64,000 nt of DNA from contig NZ_JAKXMK010000003.1 in NCBI RefSeq assembly GCF_022524485.1, positions 124,001 to 188,000 of the forward strand. Reading direction: 5' to 3'. The notes beneath the pieces are model-generated. The model was given only the letters and a program-made list of their open reading frames with translations, did no database searches and was not told the DNA's origin. The translations under genes and the position numbers were made by a program. Positions 1-7,910 of this stretch are shown here, in pieces; position 1 is the first letter of the stretch, and the number at the start of each line of letters is the position of its first letter. The stretch is from Pseudonocardia alaniniphila. Its GTDB lineage: Bacteria; Actinomycetota; Actinomycetes; Mycobacteriales; Pseudonocardiaceae.

Positions 1-1
1 G

Positions 2-1114
2 TCCCGGGTGGCGGTGAACCTGCGCGGAGTGCCCCGCGAGGCCGTGACCCGCGGCGACGTGCTGCTCACCCCCGGAGCCTGGCTCGCCACCGACCTGCTC
101 GACGCCCGCCTGCACGGGATCCGCGACGGCATTCCCGTCGACGTCGACGACCTGCCCGCCGAGCTGAGCCTGCACATCGGCGCGGCGGCCGTCACAGCCC
201 GGGTACGGCCGCTCGGCGCCGACACCGTGCGGCTGCGGCTGCGCCATCCGCTCCCGCTGCGCGTCGGAGATCGGGCCGTGCTGCGCGATCCCGGGCGTCG
301 GGTGGTCGCGGCCGGGCTGACCGTGCTCGACGTCCGTCCCCCGGAGCTGCGCCGCCGTGGATCTGCCACCAGGCGCGCGGCCCAGCTCGCGACGATGACC
401 GGCGTCGCGTCCGCGGCCGCGGAGCTGGCCCGCCGCGGCATCGCGCGCCGCAGCGAGCTGATCGCCATGGGCGTCACCCGCCCCGATGTGGACGCCGTGG
501 CGCGCGTGGCGCCAGGAGCGGCCGGGTGGCTGGTGGATCCCGGGCGGGCCACCGGGATCGCGGCCGAGCTGGCGGCTGCGGTGGCCGCGCACGACACCGA
601 CGACCCGCTCGACCCCGGCCTGCCCACCGAGGCGGCGCGGCGGGCCGTCGGCCTGCCGGAGCCGCGGCTGGTGGAGGCAGTACTGCGCCATGCCGAGCGG
701 GCAGGAAGCGATACCGGCCTCGTGCTGCGGGACGGGCGGGTCGCGCGATCGGCGGCACGCTCGCTGCCGCCCGCGGTTCGCGCCGCGATGGACGCGCTGC
801 GCGCCGACCTGGAGCGCACCCCCTTCGCAGCGCCGGAGGCGGCGCGCCTTTCGGAACTCGGGTTGGGGCCGCGACAGGTCGCCTCGCTCGTCAAGACGGG
901 CGAGCTGATGCGGATCGCCGACGGCGTCGTGCTGCTCCCGGGCGCCGACAAGCGTGCCCTGGAGGTGCTCGCCGACCTCGGCCCCGAGTTCACGCTCAGC
1001 GCGGCACGCCAAGCACTCGGTACCAGCAGGCGGGTCGCCGTGCCGCTGCTCGAGCTCCTGGCCAGCGCCGGACACACCGTCCGGACCCCCGACGGGGGTC
1101 ACCGGCTCGCCTGA
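2..1114 (+). CDS. selB: Selenocysteine-specific elongation factor SelB, C-terminal part (cut by window edge)
   Basis: SelB is the GTPase that delivers Sec-tRNA to recoded UGA codons by binding the SECIS hairpin. Only the C-terminal ~370 residues are here; the frame is open to the left edge, so the GTP-binding domain lies outside the window. The visible part opens inside the beta-barrel domains (RVAVNLRGV followed by RGDVLLTPG) and ends in winged-helix modules with the family-typical stretch FTLSAARQALGTSRRVAVPL near the C-terminus, which is the mRNA-binding end. A GTG at position 8 is only an apparent start inside the gene. The gene implies that the genome also carries selA, selD and tRNA-Sec; none is visible here. 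The next gene follows 59 bp downstream in the same direction. Confidence 0.9.
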   Translation, partial: SRVAVNLRGVPREAVTRGDVLLTPGAWLATDLLDARLHGIRDGIPVDVDDLPAELSLHIGAAAVTARVRPLGADTVRLRLRHPLPLRVGDRAVLRDPGRRVVAAGLTVLDVRPPELRRRGSATRRAAQLATMTGVASAAAELARRGIARRSELIAMGVTRPDVDAVARVAPGAAGWLVDPGRATGIAAELAAAVAAHDTDDPLDPGLPTEAARRAVGLPEPRLVEAVLRHAERAGSDTGLVLRDGRVARSAARSLPPAVRAAMDALRADLERTPFAAPEAARLSELGLGPRQVASLVKTGELMRIADGVVLLPGADKRALEVLADLGPEFTLSAARQALGTSRRVAVPLLELLASAGHTVRTPDGGHRLA

Positions 1115-1159
1115 GAACCAGGACGAGTGTCTGGAGTGGCACAGCAGCCACGTGGCCCC

Positions 1160-1165
1160 TACCGT
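1160..1165 (+). promoter_or_regulatory. Candidate -10 box TACCGT for the STAS gene
   Basis: TACCGT fits TAnnnT and ends 8 nt before the ATG at 1174. This is close to the leaderless arrangement seen repeatedly in this window. No convincing -35 box is visible. Confidence 0.35.
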
Positions 1166-1173
1166 GAGCCTCG

Positions 1174-1587
1174 ATGTCCGAGACCCGTGAGAACCTGCCC
1201 GCCGATCCGCCGTCCGTCAGGCGGGGCGGCGACGTCGACGACCAGATCACCCTGGGCCGGCGGAGCCCTGCACCCGGGCAGGTCGTGATCGAGGTCGGAG
1301 GTGAGGTCGACATGCTCACCTCGCCTCAGCTGCGCTCCGCCGTGATCGACCAGTTCGGCACGGAAGCGGGCGTGGAGCTCGTGGTGCTGGCCCTCGACGG
1401 CGTGTCGTTCCTCGGCACGAGCGGCTTGGCCGTCCTCATCGAGGTGCGCGAGGCGGCCCACGCGGCGGGTGTGGAGCTTCGGCTGGCGTGCACTGCGCGT
1501 CGCGTTCTCCGCCCGTTGACGATCGCCGGGCTCGTGCCGTTGTTCGACATTCATGACACGGTCGAGCAGGCCTTGGCGGCCACCTAG
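1174..1587 (+). CDS. STAS-domain anti-sigma factor antagonist (SpoIIAA/RsbV type)
   Basis: This 137-residue protein has an ~30-residue charged N-terminal extension and then one STAS domain (about 35-135). Proteins of this family are phosphorylated by an RsbW/SpoIIAB-type kinase, and in the unphosphorylated form they bind that kinase and free its sigma factor. The phosphorylation loop reads FLGTSGLAVL at about 79-88. Aligned with the SSG of SpoIIAA, the acceptor position is Thr82 rather than Ser, with Ser83 next. It is an orphan: the kinase and sigma genes are 17 kb away (18.8-20.0 kb), beside a second STAS gene whose loop is FLASSG. A PP2C phosphatase that could dephosphorylate it lies at 2959-5172. 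The start is the ATG at 1174; no clear Shine-Dalgarno sequence is seen. Confidence 0.85.
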   Translation: MSETRENLPADPPSVRRGGDVDDQITLGRRSPAPGQVVIEVGGEVDMLTSPQLRSAVIDQFGTEAGVELVVLALDGVSFLGTSGLAVLIEVREAAHAAGVELRLACTARRVLRPLTIAGLVPLFDIHDTVEQALAAT

Positions 1588-1633
1588 CCCGAGTGAGTGA
1601 CCCGTGACAGTGGTGAGCTGTATCACACCGGAT

Positions 1634-1656
1634 CGGGCGAAGAGCGGCGTCGCCCG
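1634..1656. terminator. Hairpin after the STAS gene
   Basis: CGGGCGA (1634-1640) pairs perfectly with TCGCCCG (1650-1656) around a 9-nt loop, 46 bp after the STAS stop. There is no T-run, so this may be a GC-type terminator. Confidence 0.4.
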
Positions 1657-1744
1657 AGAGCGTGGAGGCGCCCACGCCGCGTAGGCGGCGCTCTGAGCTG
1701 CTCGAACGGCCGAGCAGACGTCCCACGGGCGGCCGCGGAACCGA

Positions 1745-1766
1745 GCGTTCGGCCAGCGCCGAACGC
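1745..1766. promoter_or_regulatory. Perfect 9-bp hairpin upstream of whiB
   Basis: GCGTTCGGC (1745-1753) and GCCGAACGC (1758-1766) flank the loop CAGC, about 110 bp before whiB. It could be a terminator for upstream transcription or a feature of the whiB upstream region. The rest of the 286-bp gap shows no gene. Confidence 0.35.
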
Positions 1767-1873
1767 CGGCAGCTCCCTCATGTCCGATTGGGGGGTGTTT
1801 GGCCCCTCAACCAGCCGGGAACGACGTCGTGGATTCGCCGAGTGCCGTCGGGCACGAACGACAAGAGGTGACG

Positions 1874-2167
1874 ATGAGCGACGTCAGCCGGCTTCCCGGC
1901 CCGATGGACCATGCGTGGCAGTGGCAGCGGTTGGGTTCCTGCCGGGGGATGGACAGCGCCGTGTTCTTCCACCCGGACGGTGAACGTAACCCGTCCAGGG
2001 CGCGCCGGACCGCACAGGCCAAAGCCGTCTGCCACCGATGCCCGGTGATCGAGCAGTGCCGGGAGTTCGCTCTACAGACCCGCGAGCCGTTCGGGGTGTG
2101 GGGCGGCTTGGCGGAGTCGGAGCGTCGCGTGATCCTGGAGCAGCGCGGCGTGCCGCTGGCGAGCTGA
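1874..2167 (+). CDS. WhiB-family iron-sulfur transcription factor
   Basis: This is a 97-residue actinobacteria-specific Wbl protein. Four cysteines (Cys23, Cys53, Cys56, Cys62; the last three as CHRCPVIEQC) are placed to hold a [4Fe-4S] cluster. The turn GVWGG follows at about 74-78, and a basic, short C-terminus (ESERRVIL) comes after it. Wbl proteins bind the principal sigma factor region 4 and act as redox- or NO-sensitive regulators. The chosen ATG at 1874 has AAGAGGTG just upstream; a start 75 bp earlier is open but would add residues atypical for the family. It is monocistronic: the next gene converges on it. Which Wbl subfamily it belongs to cannot be fixed by eye. Confidence 0.9.
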   Translation: MSDVSRLPGPMDHAWQWQRLGSCRGMDSAVFFHPDGERNPSRARRTAQAKAVCHRCPVIEQCREFALQTREPFGVWGGLAESERRVILEQRGVPLAS

Positions 2168-2183
2168 GCGGCCAGAACGGAGC

Positions 2184-2213
2184 GAGGGGTGGTCCGGGCT
2201 CGGGCCACCCCTC
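2184..2213. terminator. Bidirectional terminator between whiB and the convergent hypothetical gene
   Basis: GAGGGGTGG (2184-2192) pairs with CCACCCCTC (2205-2213). The 12-nt loop can pair further. It sits in the 52-bp gap between two convergent genes. Confidence 0.6.
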
Positions 2214-2219
2214 AGCGTG

Positions 2220-2771
2220 TCAGGCGCCTTCCTCGCCGACGACCGACAGCTCGAGGCAGAGGTAGCGCAGCAAAGGAATGCCGTACACCTGCGCGATGCG
2301 CCGAGCGGCCCGGTTGACGACGGCGCGTGCGGCGTCGGCGGGTGCAGGGACGGGTGCCAGGCAGTAGACGCCCGGCTCCGGATCGAAACCGACCAGTTCG
2401 CTGATCGCCGCCACGACGTCGTGCTCGGCCCATGGGCCCAGCGGCTGTCGGAGCCCCAGGCGGTGCAGGTGCAGGCCGGGGACGCCGAGTTGGTCCACAT
2501 CGGCGCGGAGCTCGTCGTAGCCGTCGTCGACGCCGTCGCCGTACCCGTCGAGCGCCTCGACCACGGACACCGGCTCGTCGTCGGCGATGATCAGAACGTC
2601 GATGTGCGGGAATGCGGCGACCGCTCGCGCCAGATCCGACTCGGGCCGTAGTAGCTCCATCGCAGTGACGGCAACTGCAACGGCCCGTCGCCTCTGCAGA
2701 GAAACAGGCGATCGTTCGATGACAGATGTTGCCATCGGTGCGGAGATCGGAATCTCCGGTACCGCGACCAT
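2220..2771 (-). CDS. Hypothetical protein
   Basis: I do not recognise this 183-residue protein. It is mostly soluble, with an acidic middle (DDGYDELRADVD) and two hydrophobic beta-like stretches (HIDVLIIADD and PLLRYLCLEL). No signal peptide, membrane helix or catalytic motif is evident. The start chosen is the ATG at 2771, because GGGGGA lies about 8 nt upstream on the coding strand; the open frame extends further upstream but that part looks non-coding. It is convergent with whiB and lies downstream of the PP2C gene on the same strand, with a 187-bp gap that holds no recognisable gene. That placement hints at, but does not show, a stress or development role. Confidence 0.65.
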   Translation of the reverse strand: MVAVPEIPISAPMATSVIERSPVSLQRRRAVAVAVTAMELLRPESDLARAVAAFPHIDVLIIADDEPVSVVEALDGYGDGVDDGYDELRADVDQLGVPGLHLHRLGLRQPLGPWAEHDVVAAISELVGFDPEPGVYCLAPVPAPADAARAVVNRAARRIAQVYGIPLLRYLCLELSVVGEEGA

Positions 2772-2958
2772 GTAGTACGTCCCCCTAGACGCGTGCCGAC
2801 CCCTCGCCCCCCGAGGCGCCTCCCTTTCTGTTGAGGATTGAACCGGCAGGCAGCTACGGGTTGCTCGTTTCCCGCGACCTCGAACGACAAGCGGCGCGCC
2901 GGGATCCGCAAACGGCCCTACTACCAGCCGGTAACTCATTCCGGTGCTGATACGCCGT

Positions 2959-5172
2959 TCAGCGCTCGGCTGTAACGAGTCGATCATCGATGCGGACGGC
3001 GAGCAGCGCGACATCGTCGCGGAGGCGGTGCGGACTGCAGGCCGCCAGCACCTGTTCGACGACGGCTTCCGGTTCCGATCGGGGCTCCATCGCGGCGAGG
3101 GTGCGCTCCAGCAGCTCCGTGCGCTCGTCGGCGTCCTCCCCCGCGATGTCGGTGAGCCCGTCGGTGTAGAGCAGCAGGATCGAGCCGGGCGAACAGCGCA
3201 GCACGGCCTCCGTGCGCCCCGGGTCGGCCGCCCGGCCGAAACTCCGTACGGCCCCGATCATCGGGGAGGTGTGCTCGTCGAGCCGCCGGAGCGTGCCGTC
3301 CGGACCGAGCAACAACGGCGCGGGGTGCCCGGCGTTGGCGTAGCGCAGGAGCCGATCGTCGCTGCCCTCGATCGGTTCGATCCGCGCGTACACCGCCGTT
3401 GCCATGGCCGCCATCTCCAGGCCCTGCACCAACTGGTCGCAGCGGTCCAGCACCGACCCGGGAAGGCCCCCGTCCCAGGCGTAGGACCGGACGACGCCGC
3501 GCAGCTGCCCCATCGCCGCCGCGGCTCGCAGGTCGTGCCCCACCACGTCACCGACCGCCAGCCCGACGGATCCGTCGGGGAGCTTGAGCACGTCATACCA
3601 GTCCCCGCCCACCTGGTTGCCGTCGACGCCCACCAGGTAGCGCGCCGCCACCTGCAGGCCCTCGACCTCCAGCACGGCAGGCAGCAGGCTGCGTTGCAGG
3701 GTGACCGCCGCCGCGTGCTCCACCTCGTACAGGCGGGCGTTGTCGACGGTGAGGCCGGCGCGGCCGGCGATGTCGGTGGCCAGATGCAGATCCCGCGAGC
3801 CGTACCGGCGTCCATAGGGGTGCTGTGTGACGAGGGTGAGCGCCCCGAGCACCCGGCCACGCGCCCGTACCGGCACGACCATGACCGACCGCATCCTCAG
3901 CGTGTCGTACACGGCGGCGGCAGCAGGGTCCTCGGGGTAGCGGTCGTCGCCGTGCTCGGGCAGCTCCGGCACGAGGACGGGACGGTCCCCCACGAGCACG
4001 CTCCCGGTGTCGCTGCCGCTGCTCGGCCGGTTGCTGCGCAGCCTGCCCAGCTCCTGCATGCGCGCCTCGTCGGCGAGCTCCCTGGCCGCCACGGCGATAC
4101 GCAGCGGCACGCCCGTGCCCGGCCGATCCAGCAGGTCGACGGCACACACGTCGGCGAGCTCCGGCACGAGGCTGCGCGCAAGCCGCTCGCACGCGTCGGT
4201 GACGCCGAGGGCACCGGTCATCTGCGTGGTCGCCTCGGCGAGCAGCCGCAGTTGGCTGCGGGCCTCCTCGGCCTCGGCGAGCGCGGACCTGCGCTCCTGC
4301 TCGACGATCACCCGCTCGGTGACGTCGGTCTGCACGCCCACGAAGTTGATCAGATCGCCCTGGCCGTCGTACACAGGGGAGATCGAGACCTGGTTCCAGA
4401 ACGCCGTGCGGTCGCGTCGGTAGTTGAGCAGCAACTCGGTGATCGGCTTGCGGCGCTGGAGCGCCTCGTGAATGCGCTGCACTGCCGCCCGATCGGTGTT
4501 GGGTCCCTGCAGGAACCGGCAGTCCCGCCCGACGATCTCGTCGTAGGAGTAACCGGTGAGCTTGCAGAACGAGGGGTTGACCCAGATCAGCGGGTTCTCG
4601 CCGTCCCGCGCGACGGTGATGGTGAATGACATGTCCGTGGCGATGACGGCTCGATCGCGCAGCATCTCGAGCCGCCGCCGGTCGCCGTGCTCGGTGTCGG
4701 AGAGCTGGAGGAACACCACCAGCGCGCGGGCGTCAGTGCCGTCGCCGAAGCCGGAGGGCACCATCCCGGCGGGCGCGTGGGAGAGGCTGAAGCCGGTGAC
4801 CCAGAGCAGCCTGCCCTCGCTGGCGTCGCGCTGGGCGGTGGTGACGCGCCCGCCCCGTCGCGCCGCGTCGCTCACCGCCACCGGTTCCCCCGCCACCGGC
4901 ACGCCGCTCGCCACGAGCGACAGCGGTGAGCGGGTCTCGCTCATCCGCCTGCCCCCGAGGTCGGTGAGCCCCGCCGCGTCGCTCCAATCGTCGATGTCGA
5001 CGGGCAGCTGCACGCGGTGACCCGTGAGCTCGATGGCAGCCTCGTTCGCGTAGACGACCTGCTGTCGTTCGAGGTCGATCACCAGGACTGCGGCGGGAGC
5101 GCCGTTCAGCACCTGCGGAAGGTCTGCAACGGGGTGCGCCGTGCGGGCACCGAGGTCTCTGCCGTCCTCCAC
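2959..5172 (-). CDS. LOV/PAS-GAF-PP2C (SpoIIE-type) serine phosphatase, putative blue-light sensor
   Basis: This is a 737-residue multidomain regulator. A first PAS-like domain (about 20-155) is followed by a LOV-type PAS domain (about 175-290) carrying GRDCRFLQGPNTD. In LOV photoreceptors this motif (canonically GxNCRFLQ) holds the cysteine that bonds flavin after blue light; here it is Cys218. A short coiled helix (about 288-318), a GAF domain (about 325-480) and a PP2C/SpoIIE phosphatase domain (about 500-735, with GGDWYD, VGDVVGHG-like and LLLYTDGL segments) follow. Such proteins dephosphorylate STAS antagonists and thereby release SigB/F-type sigma factors; suitable partners are at 1174 and 18357-20040. 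The start is the GTG at 5172, preceded by GGGGCGG; the longer open frame upstream runs antisense-style through the Nramp gene and is not coding-like. Confidence 0.9.
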   Translation of the reverse strand: MEDGRDLGARTAHPVADLPQVLNGAPAAVLVIDLERQQVVYANEAAIELTGHRVQLPVDIDDWSDAAGLTDLGGRRMSETRSPLSLVASGVPVAGEPVAVSDAARRGGRVTTAQRDASEGRLLWVTGFSLSHAPAGMVPSGFGDGTDARALVVFLQLSDTEHGDRRRLEMLRDRAVIATDMSFTITVARDGENPLIWVNPSFCKLTGYSYDEIVGRDCRFLQGPNTDRAAVQRIHEALQRRKPITELLLNYRRDRTAFWNQVSISPVYDGQGDLINFVGVQTDVTERVIVEQERRSALAEAEEARSQLRLLAEATTQMTGALGVTDACERLARSLVPELADVCAVDLLDRPGTGVPLRIAVAARELADEARMQELGRLRSNRPSSGSDTGSVLVGDRPVLVPELPEHGDDRYPEDPAAAAVYDTLRMRSVMVVPVRARGRVLGALTLVTQHPYGRRYGSRDLHLATDIAGRAGLTVDNARLYEVEHAAAVTLQRSLLPAVLEVEGLQVAARYLVGVDGNQVGGDWYDVLKLPDGSVGLAVGDVVGHDLRAAAAMGQLRGVVRSYAWDGGLPGSVLDRCDQLVQGLEMAAMATAVYARIEPIEGSDDRLLRYANAGHPAPLLLGPDGTLRRLDEHTSPMIGAVRSFGRAADPGRTEAVLRCSPGSILLLYTDGLTDIAGEDADERTELLERTLAAMEPRSEPEAVVEQVLAACSPHRLRDDVALLAVRIDDRLVTAER

Positions 5173-5225
5173 CCGCCCCAGGGTAGGGCGGCACGCCGTT
5201 TGCCGCGGCCCGATGTCCGGAGCGA

Positions 5226-6629
5226 CTAGCCGATCCCGAGGCCGAACACCTCGAGCAGTGTGTAGAGGCCGAGCAGCCCGATGGCGACGCTGCTGACGAC
5301 GAGCAGGGTGTTGAACGCCGAGCCGCCACGCAGCCGCGGATCGAGCTCGGTGCTGCGGAGGTACCAGACCGCCACCACCGTGGCCACGAGGAAGATGCCC
5401 GTCATCACGCCGCCGATCTGCACCATCACCACCGGCGACTGGATGGTGAGGTAGGTCACTGCCCACAGCAGCGGCAAGGCGACGGTGAAGATGCGGATCC
5501 AGCGCAGCCGCGCAACGGGGTCCTGCCAGTCGAGCACGCCCATCGTCGCGAGCAGGTTGACATACATCCGCGACCAGCTGGGCACGGCCGCCCACATCGT
5601 CGAACCCAGCACGGCGATGGCACCGATCAGGAAGGCGATGCTCGCCCACTCGCCGAGCACGTCGGTGTAGATGCGCGAGAGCGTGGTGATCATCCCGTTG
5701 CCCTCGGGCACGAGGCCCTGAGGGTTCAGCACCGCAGCGCCCATGAGATAGAAGGCGAGCGTGCCGAAGGTGTAGACGAGCCACGAGACGAACGCGTCCT
5801 TGTACATCACGCGGATCCACCCGTTGGCCCGGCGCACCCATGCCTCGCTGCCGTCGTTCGGGCCCGTCCACCGGGCGTAGCCCTTCTCGATGCACCAGTA
5901 CGTGTAGAACGTGATCTCGTCCGCCCCGACGCCGGTGATGCCGAACATCGCGATCGCGGCGCCGATCGCGCCCGCGGGAATGAGGAACGTCAGCCCGCTC
6001 GCCACGTCACCGGCGCCGTAGGCGAACGGCGTGAAAGGCAGGCCGATGGCGATGCCGACCGTGACGAACGTGAAGATCACCACGAGGAGCACCGCTCCCC
6101 GCTCGATGAGCCGGTACGAGTTCGTCCAGAGCAGCGCGATGCTGCCCAGGGCGAGCATCGACGTCCAGATCACGAGCGACTGGAAGGCGAGAGGGTCGGG
6201 CCCGAACGGCAGCAGGATGCTGAACGCCACGGCCGTGCCGCCGATGATGCCGCCGAGCTGCAGCAGCTTGGTGAGGGCCAGCACCATCCACAGGACGTTG
6301 ACCCAGCCCATCCGGCCGATCCTGGGCGGCACCCTGTTGTAGCCGGTGAGCGCGGGCTGCCCGGTCGCGATGGTCCAGCGCGCCAGCTCGACCTGGACGG
6401 CGACCTTCACGAACGTGCTGAAGATGACCAGCCAGAGCAGCGCGAAGCCGACCTCCGCGCCCAGAGTGGTGGTAGCGATGAGCTCGCCCGATCCCACGAT
6501 CGACGCACTGAGGATCAGCCCTGGGCCGAGGTAGCGGAAGCTGGCCCTCCACCCGACCGGCGGATCCTTGATCCCCTCCGGGGTCAGGGTGTACGGGTCG
6601 GTGCTGGCGGTCTCGGGTGTTGCAGACAT
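5226..6629 (-). CDS. Nramp-family divalent metal transporter
   Basis: This 467-residue polytopic membrane protein has about 11 hydrophobic segments. It opens with LGPGLILSASIVGSGELIAT near residue 30, which aligns with the first Nramp helix, though the metal-ligand DPGN of classical MntH is replaced by a SIVGSGE-type sequence. A second signature segment, AIAMFGITGVGADEITFYTYW, lies mid-protein in place of MPHN. This suggests a divergent Nramp-related group whose substrate may not be Mn(II). The start is the ATG at 6629 with GGGGG upstream; the longer open frame upstream overlaps the acetyltransferase gene and is a shadow. It stands alone, with a 92-bp gap to the preceding gene. Confidence 0.8.
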   Translation of the reverse strand: MSATPETASTDPYTLTPEGIKDPPVGWRASFRYLGPGLILSASIVGSGELIATTTLGAEVGFALLWLVIFSTFVKVAVQVELARWTIATGQPALTGYNRVPPRIGRMGWVNVLWMVLALTKLLQLGGIIGGTAVAFSILLPFGPDPLAFQSLVIWTSMLALGSIALLWTNSYRLIERGAVLLVVIFTFVTVGIAIGLPFTPFAYGAGDVASGLTFLIPAGAIGAAIAMFGITGVGADEITFYTYWCIEKGYARWTGPNDGSEAWVRRANGWIRVMYKDAFVSWLVYTFGTLAFYLMGAAVLNPQGLVPEGNGMITTLSRIYTDVLGEWASIAFLIGAIAVLGSTMWAAVPSWSRMYVNLLATMGVLDWQDPVARLRWIRIFTVALPLLWAVTYLTIQSPVVMVQIGGVMTGIFLVATVVAVWYLRSTELDPRLRGGSAFNTLLVVSSVAIGLLGLYTLLEVFGLGIG

Positions 6630-6721
6630 ACGGCCCCCGTCGGCGTTGACAGCGAGTACTCGATGATGGACAGATACCCCCGATCGGGTCAATGCGACAT
6701 ATGCACCGCAGCGTCGCGAGG

Positions 6722-7255
6722 TCACACGAGCTCGGGTGGTGCCTCCGCCTCGGCGCCGATCACTCGTTGCATGAAGGCCACGTCGTGCCACCTGCCGTGC
6801 TTCCAGCCGATGCGGCGGAAGGTCCCGATCTCCTCGAACCCCATGGCGCGGTGCAGGCCGACACTCGCGTCGTTGGGCAGCGTCATGCCCGCCACGACGG
6901 TGCGGAACCCGCGCTCGGCCAGCCGGGCGAGCAGCGCCTCGTAGAGCACGCGCCCGCCGCCGGTGCGCTGCCTGCCATGCCCGAGATAGACGCTGACCTC
7001 GCACGACCAGTCGTACGCCCGCCGCGCACGGAACGGGCCGCCGTACGCGTAGCCGATCACCCGGCCCTGGTCCTCCAGCACGAGCCAGGCGTGCGTGCGC
7101 AGGGCGTCGGCGATGCGCCGGGCCATGACTCCGGGCTGGGGCGGCTCGCTCTCGAACGAGATCGCCGTGTCGGTGACGTAGGGGGCGTAGATCTCCGCGC
7201 AAGCCCCGGCGTCGGCGTCGCAGGCGTCCCGGATCCGGGCGGACACAGCAGTCAT
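6722..7255 (-). CDS. GNAT N-acetyltransferase (phosphinothricin/methionine sulfoximine type)
   Basis: This 177-residue single-domain acetyltransferase starts ARIRDACDADAGACAEIYAPYV and continues with TDTAISFESEPP, both typical of the Pat/Bar and YncA group that acetylates small amino-acid-like toxins. The acetyl-CoA loop is in the segment YLGHGRQRTGGGRVLYEALL (about 112-131), a Q/RxxGxG/A variant, and the C-terminal half has the usual MTLPNDASVGLHRAMGF. The start is the ATG at 7255. A TACTAT -10 box ends 7 nt upstream, so the mRNA is probably leaderless. It is divergent from an XRE-cupin regulator only 40 bp away, so the two genes probably share control. Confidence 0.85.
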   Translation of the reverse strand: MTAVSARIRDACDADAGACAEIYAPYVTDTAISFESEPPQPGVMARRIADALRTHAWLVLEDQGRVIGYAYGGPFRARRAYDWSCEVSVYLGHGRQRTGGGRVLYEALLARLAERGFRTVVAGMTLPNDASVGLHRAMGFEEIGTFRRIGWKHGRWHDVAFMQRVIGAEAEAPPELV

Positions 7256-7262
7256 GGCAACG

Positions 7263-7288
7263 ATAGTAAGCAAATCGGATCCTATAGT
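7263..7288. promoter_or_regulatory. Back-to-back promoters of the GNAT and XRE-cupin genes
   Basis: On the minus strand TACTAT (7268-7263) ends 7 nt before the ATG at 7255. On the plus strand TATAGT (7283-7288) ends 7 nt before the ATG at 7296. Both promoters fit in 40 bp, so one bound repressor could close both. GGATCC lies between them. Confidence 0.6.
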
Positions 7289-7295
7289 GGCAGCT

Positions 7296-7859
7296 ATGTC
7301 CGACCCGCTCTCCGCTTCGCTCGCCGCGACGCTCTCCGCCGCCCGTCGGTCCCGTGCCCTGTCGGCCAGCGCTCTCGCGGAGCGCTCCGGTGTCTCGCGA
7401 GCGATGATCGGCAAGATCGAACGCGGCGAGGCGCAGCCCACCGCGGTCCTCCTCGGCCGTCTGTCGGCCGCGCTGGGTATGACGCTGTCCGAACTGGTGG
7501 CCCGCGCCGAGGGCGGAGACCGGCGCCTCGCGCGGGCCGCGGACCAGCCGACATGGACCGATCCGGAGACCGGTTACCGGCGCCGTGCCGTGTCACCGAT
7601 CAGCGGCGGGCCGCTGCAGCTCGTCGAGGTCGAGCTGCCGGCGGGCGCGGAGGTCTCCTACGCGGCCGACACCTACGCCTTCAGACACCAGCAGATCTGG
7701 ATCCTGGAGGGCCGGCTGCTCTTCCGCGAGGGCGGCACCGACCACGAACTCGACGCCGGAGACTGCCTTCAGCTCGGCCCACCGGCCCCGTGCACGTACG
7801 CGAACACGACCCGCGAGCCGGTCCGCTACCTGGTGGCGCTGACGAAACGCGCCACCTGA
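7296..7859 (+). CDS. XRE-family regulator with C-terminal cupin sensor domain
   Basis: The 187-residue protein has an N-terminal helix-turn-helix (about 10-65; SALAERSGVSRAMIGKIERG). A C-terminal cupin barrel (about 105-185; PAGAEVSYAADTYAFRHQQIWILEG, then DAGDCLQL) usually senses a small ligand. Regulators of this build commonly control one neighbouring enzyme or exporter gene; here the obvious target is the divergent acetyltransferase. The ATG at 7296 is preferred to one 42 bp upstream, because the domain starts right there and TATAGT lies 7 nt before it (leaderless). Ligand unknown. Confidence 0.85.
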   Translation: MSDPLSASLAATLSAARRSRALSASALAERSGVSRAMIGKIERGEAQPTAVLLGRLSAALGMTLSELVARAEGGDRRLARAADQPTWTDPETGYRRRAVSPISGGPLQLVEVELPAGAEVSYAADTYAFRHQQIWILEGRLLFREGGTDHELDAGDCLQLGPPAPCTYANTTREPVRYLVALTKRAT

Positions 7860-7910
7860 CCCGACGACCGGGACCCCGCCGCGGCGGACGTCCCGGTCGT
7901 CGGTGGCGCG
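7848..7910. terminator. Strong bidirectional terminator between the XRE gene and the IlvD-type gene
   Basis: CCGACGACCGGGAC (7861-7874) pairs perfectly with GTCCCGGTCGTCGG (7890-7903); the 15-nt loop is itself GC-palindromic. Outer arms CGCGCCACC (7848-7856) and GGTGGCGCG (7902-7910) extend it into both coding ends. Confidence 0.75.

Noticed and set aside
5173..5895. N-terminal extension of the LOV phosphatase to 978 residues
   Set aside because: The extra 241 residues are Arg/His-rich shadow sequence antisense-style across the Nramp gene; GTG 5172 has a ribosome site and fits the first PAS domain.
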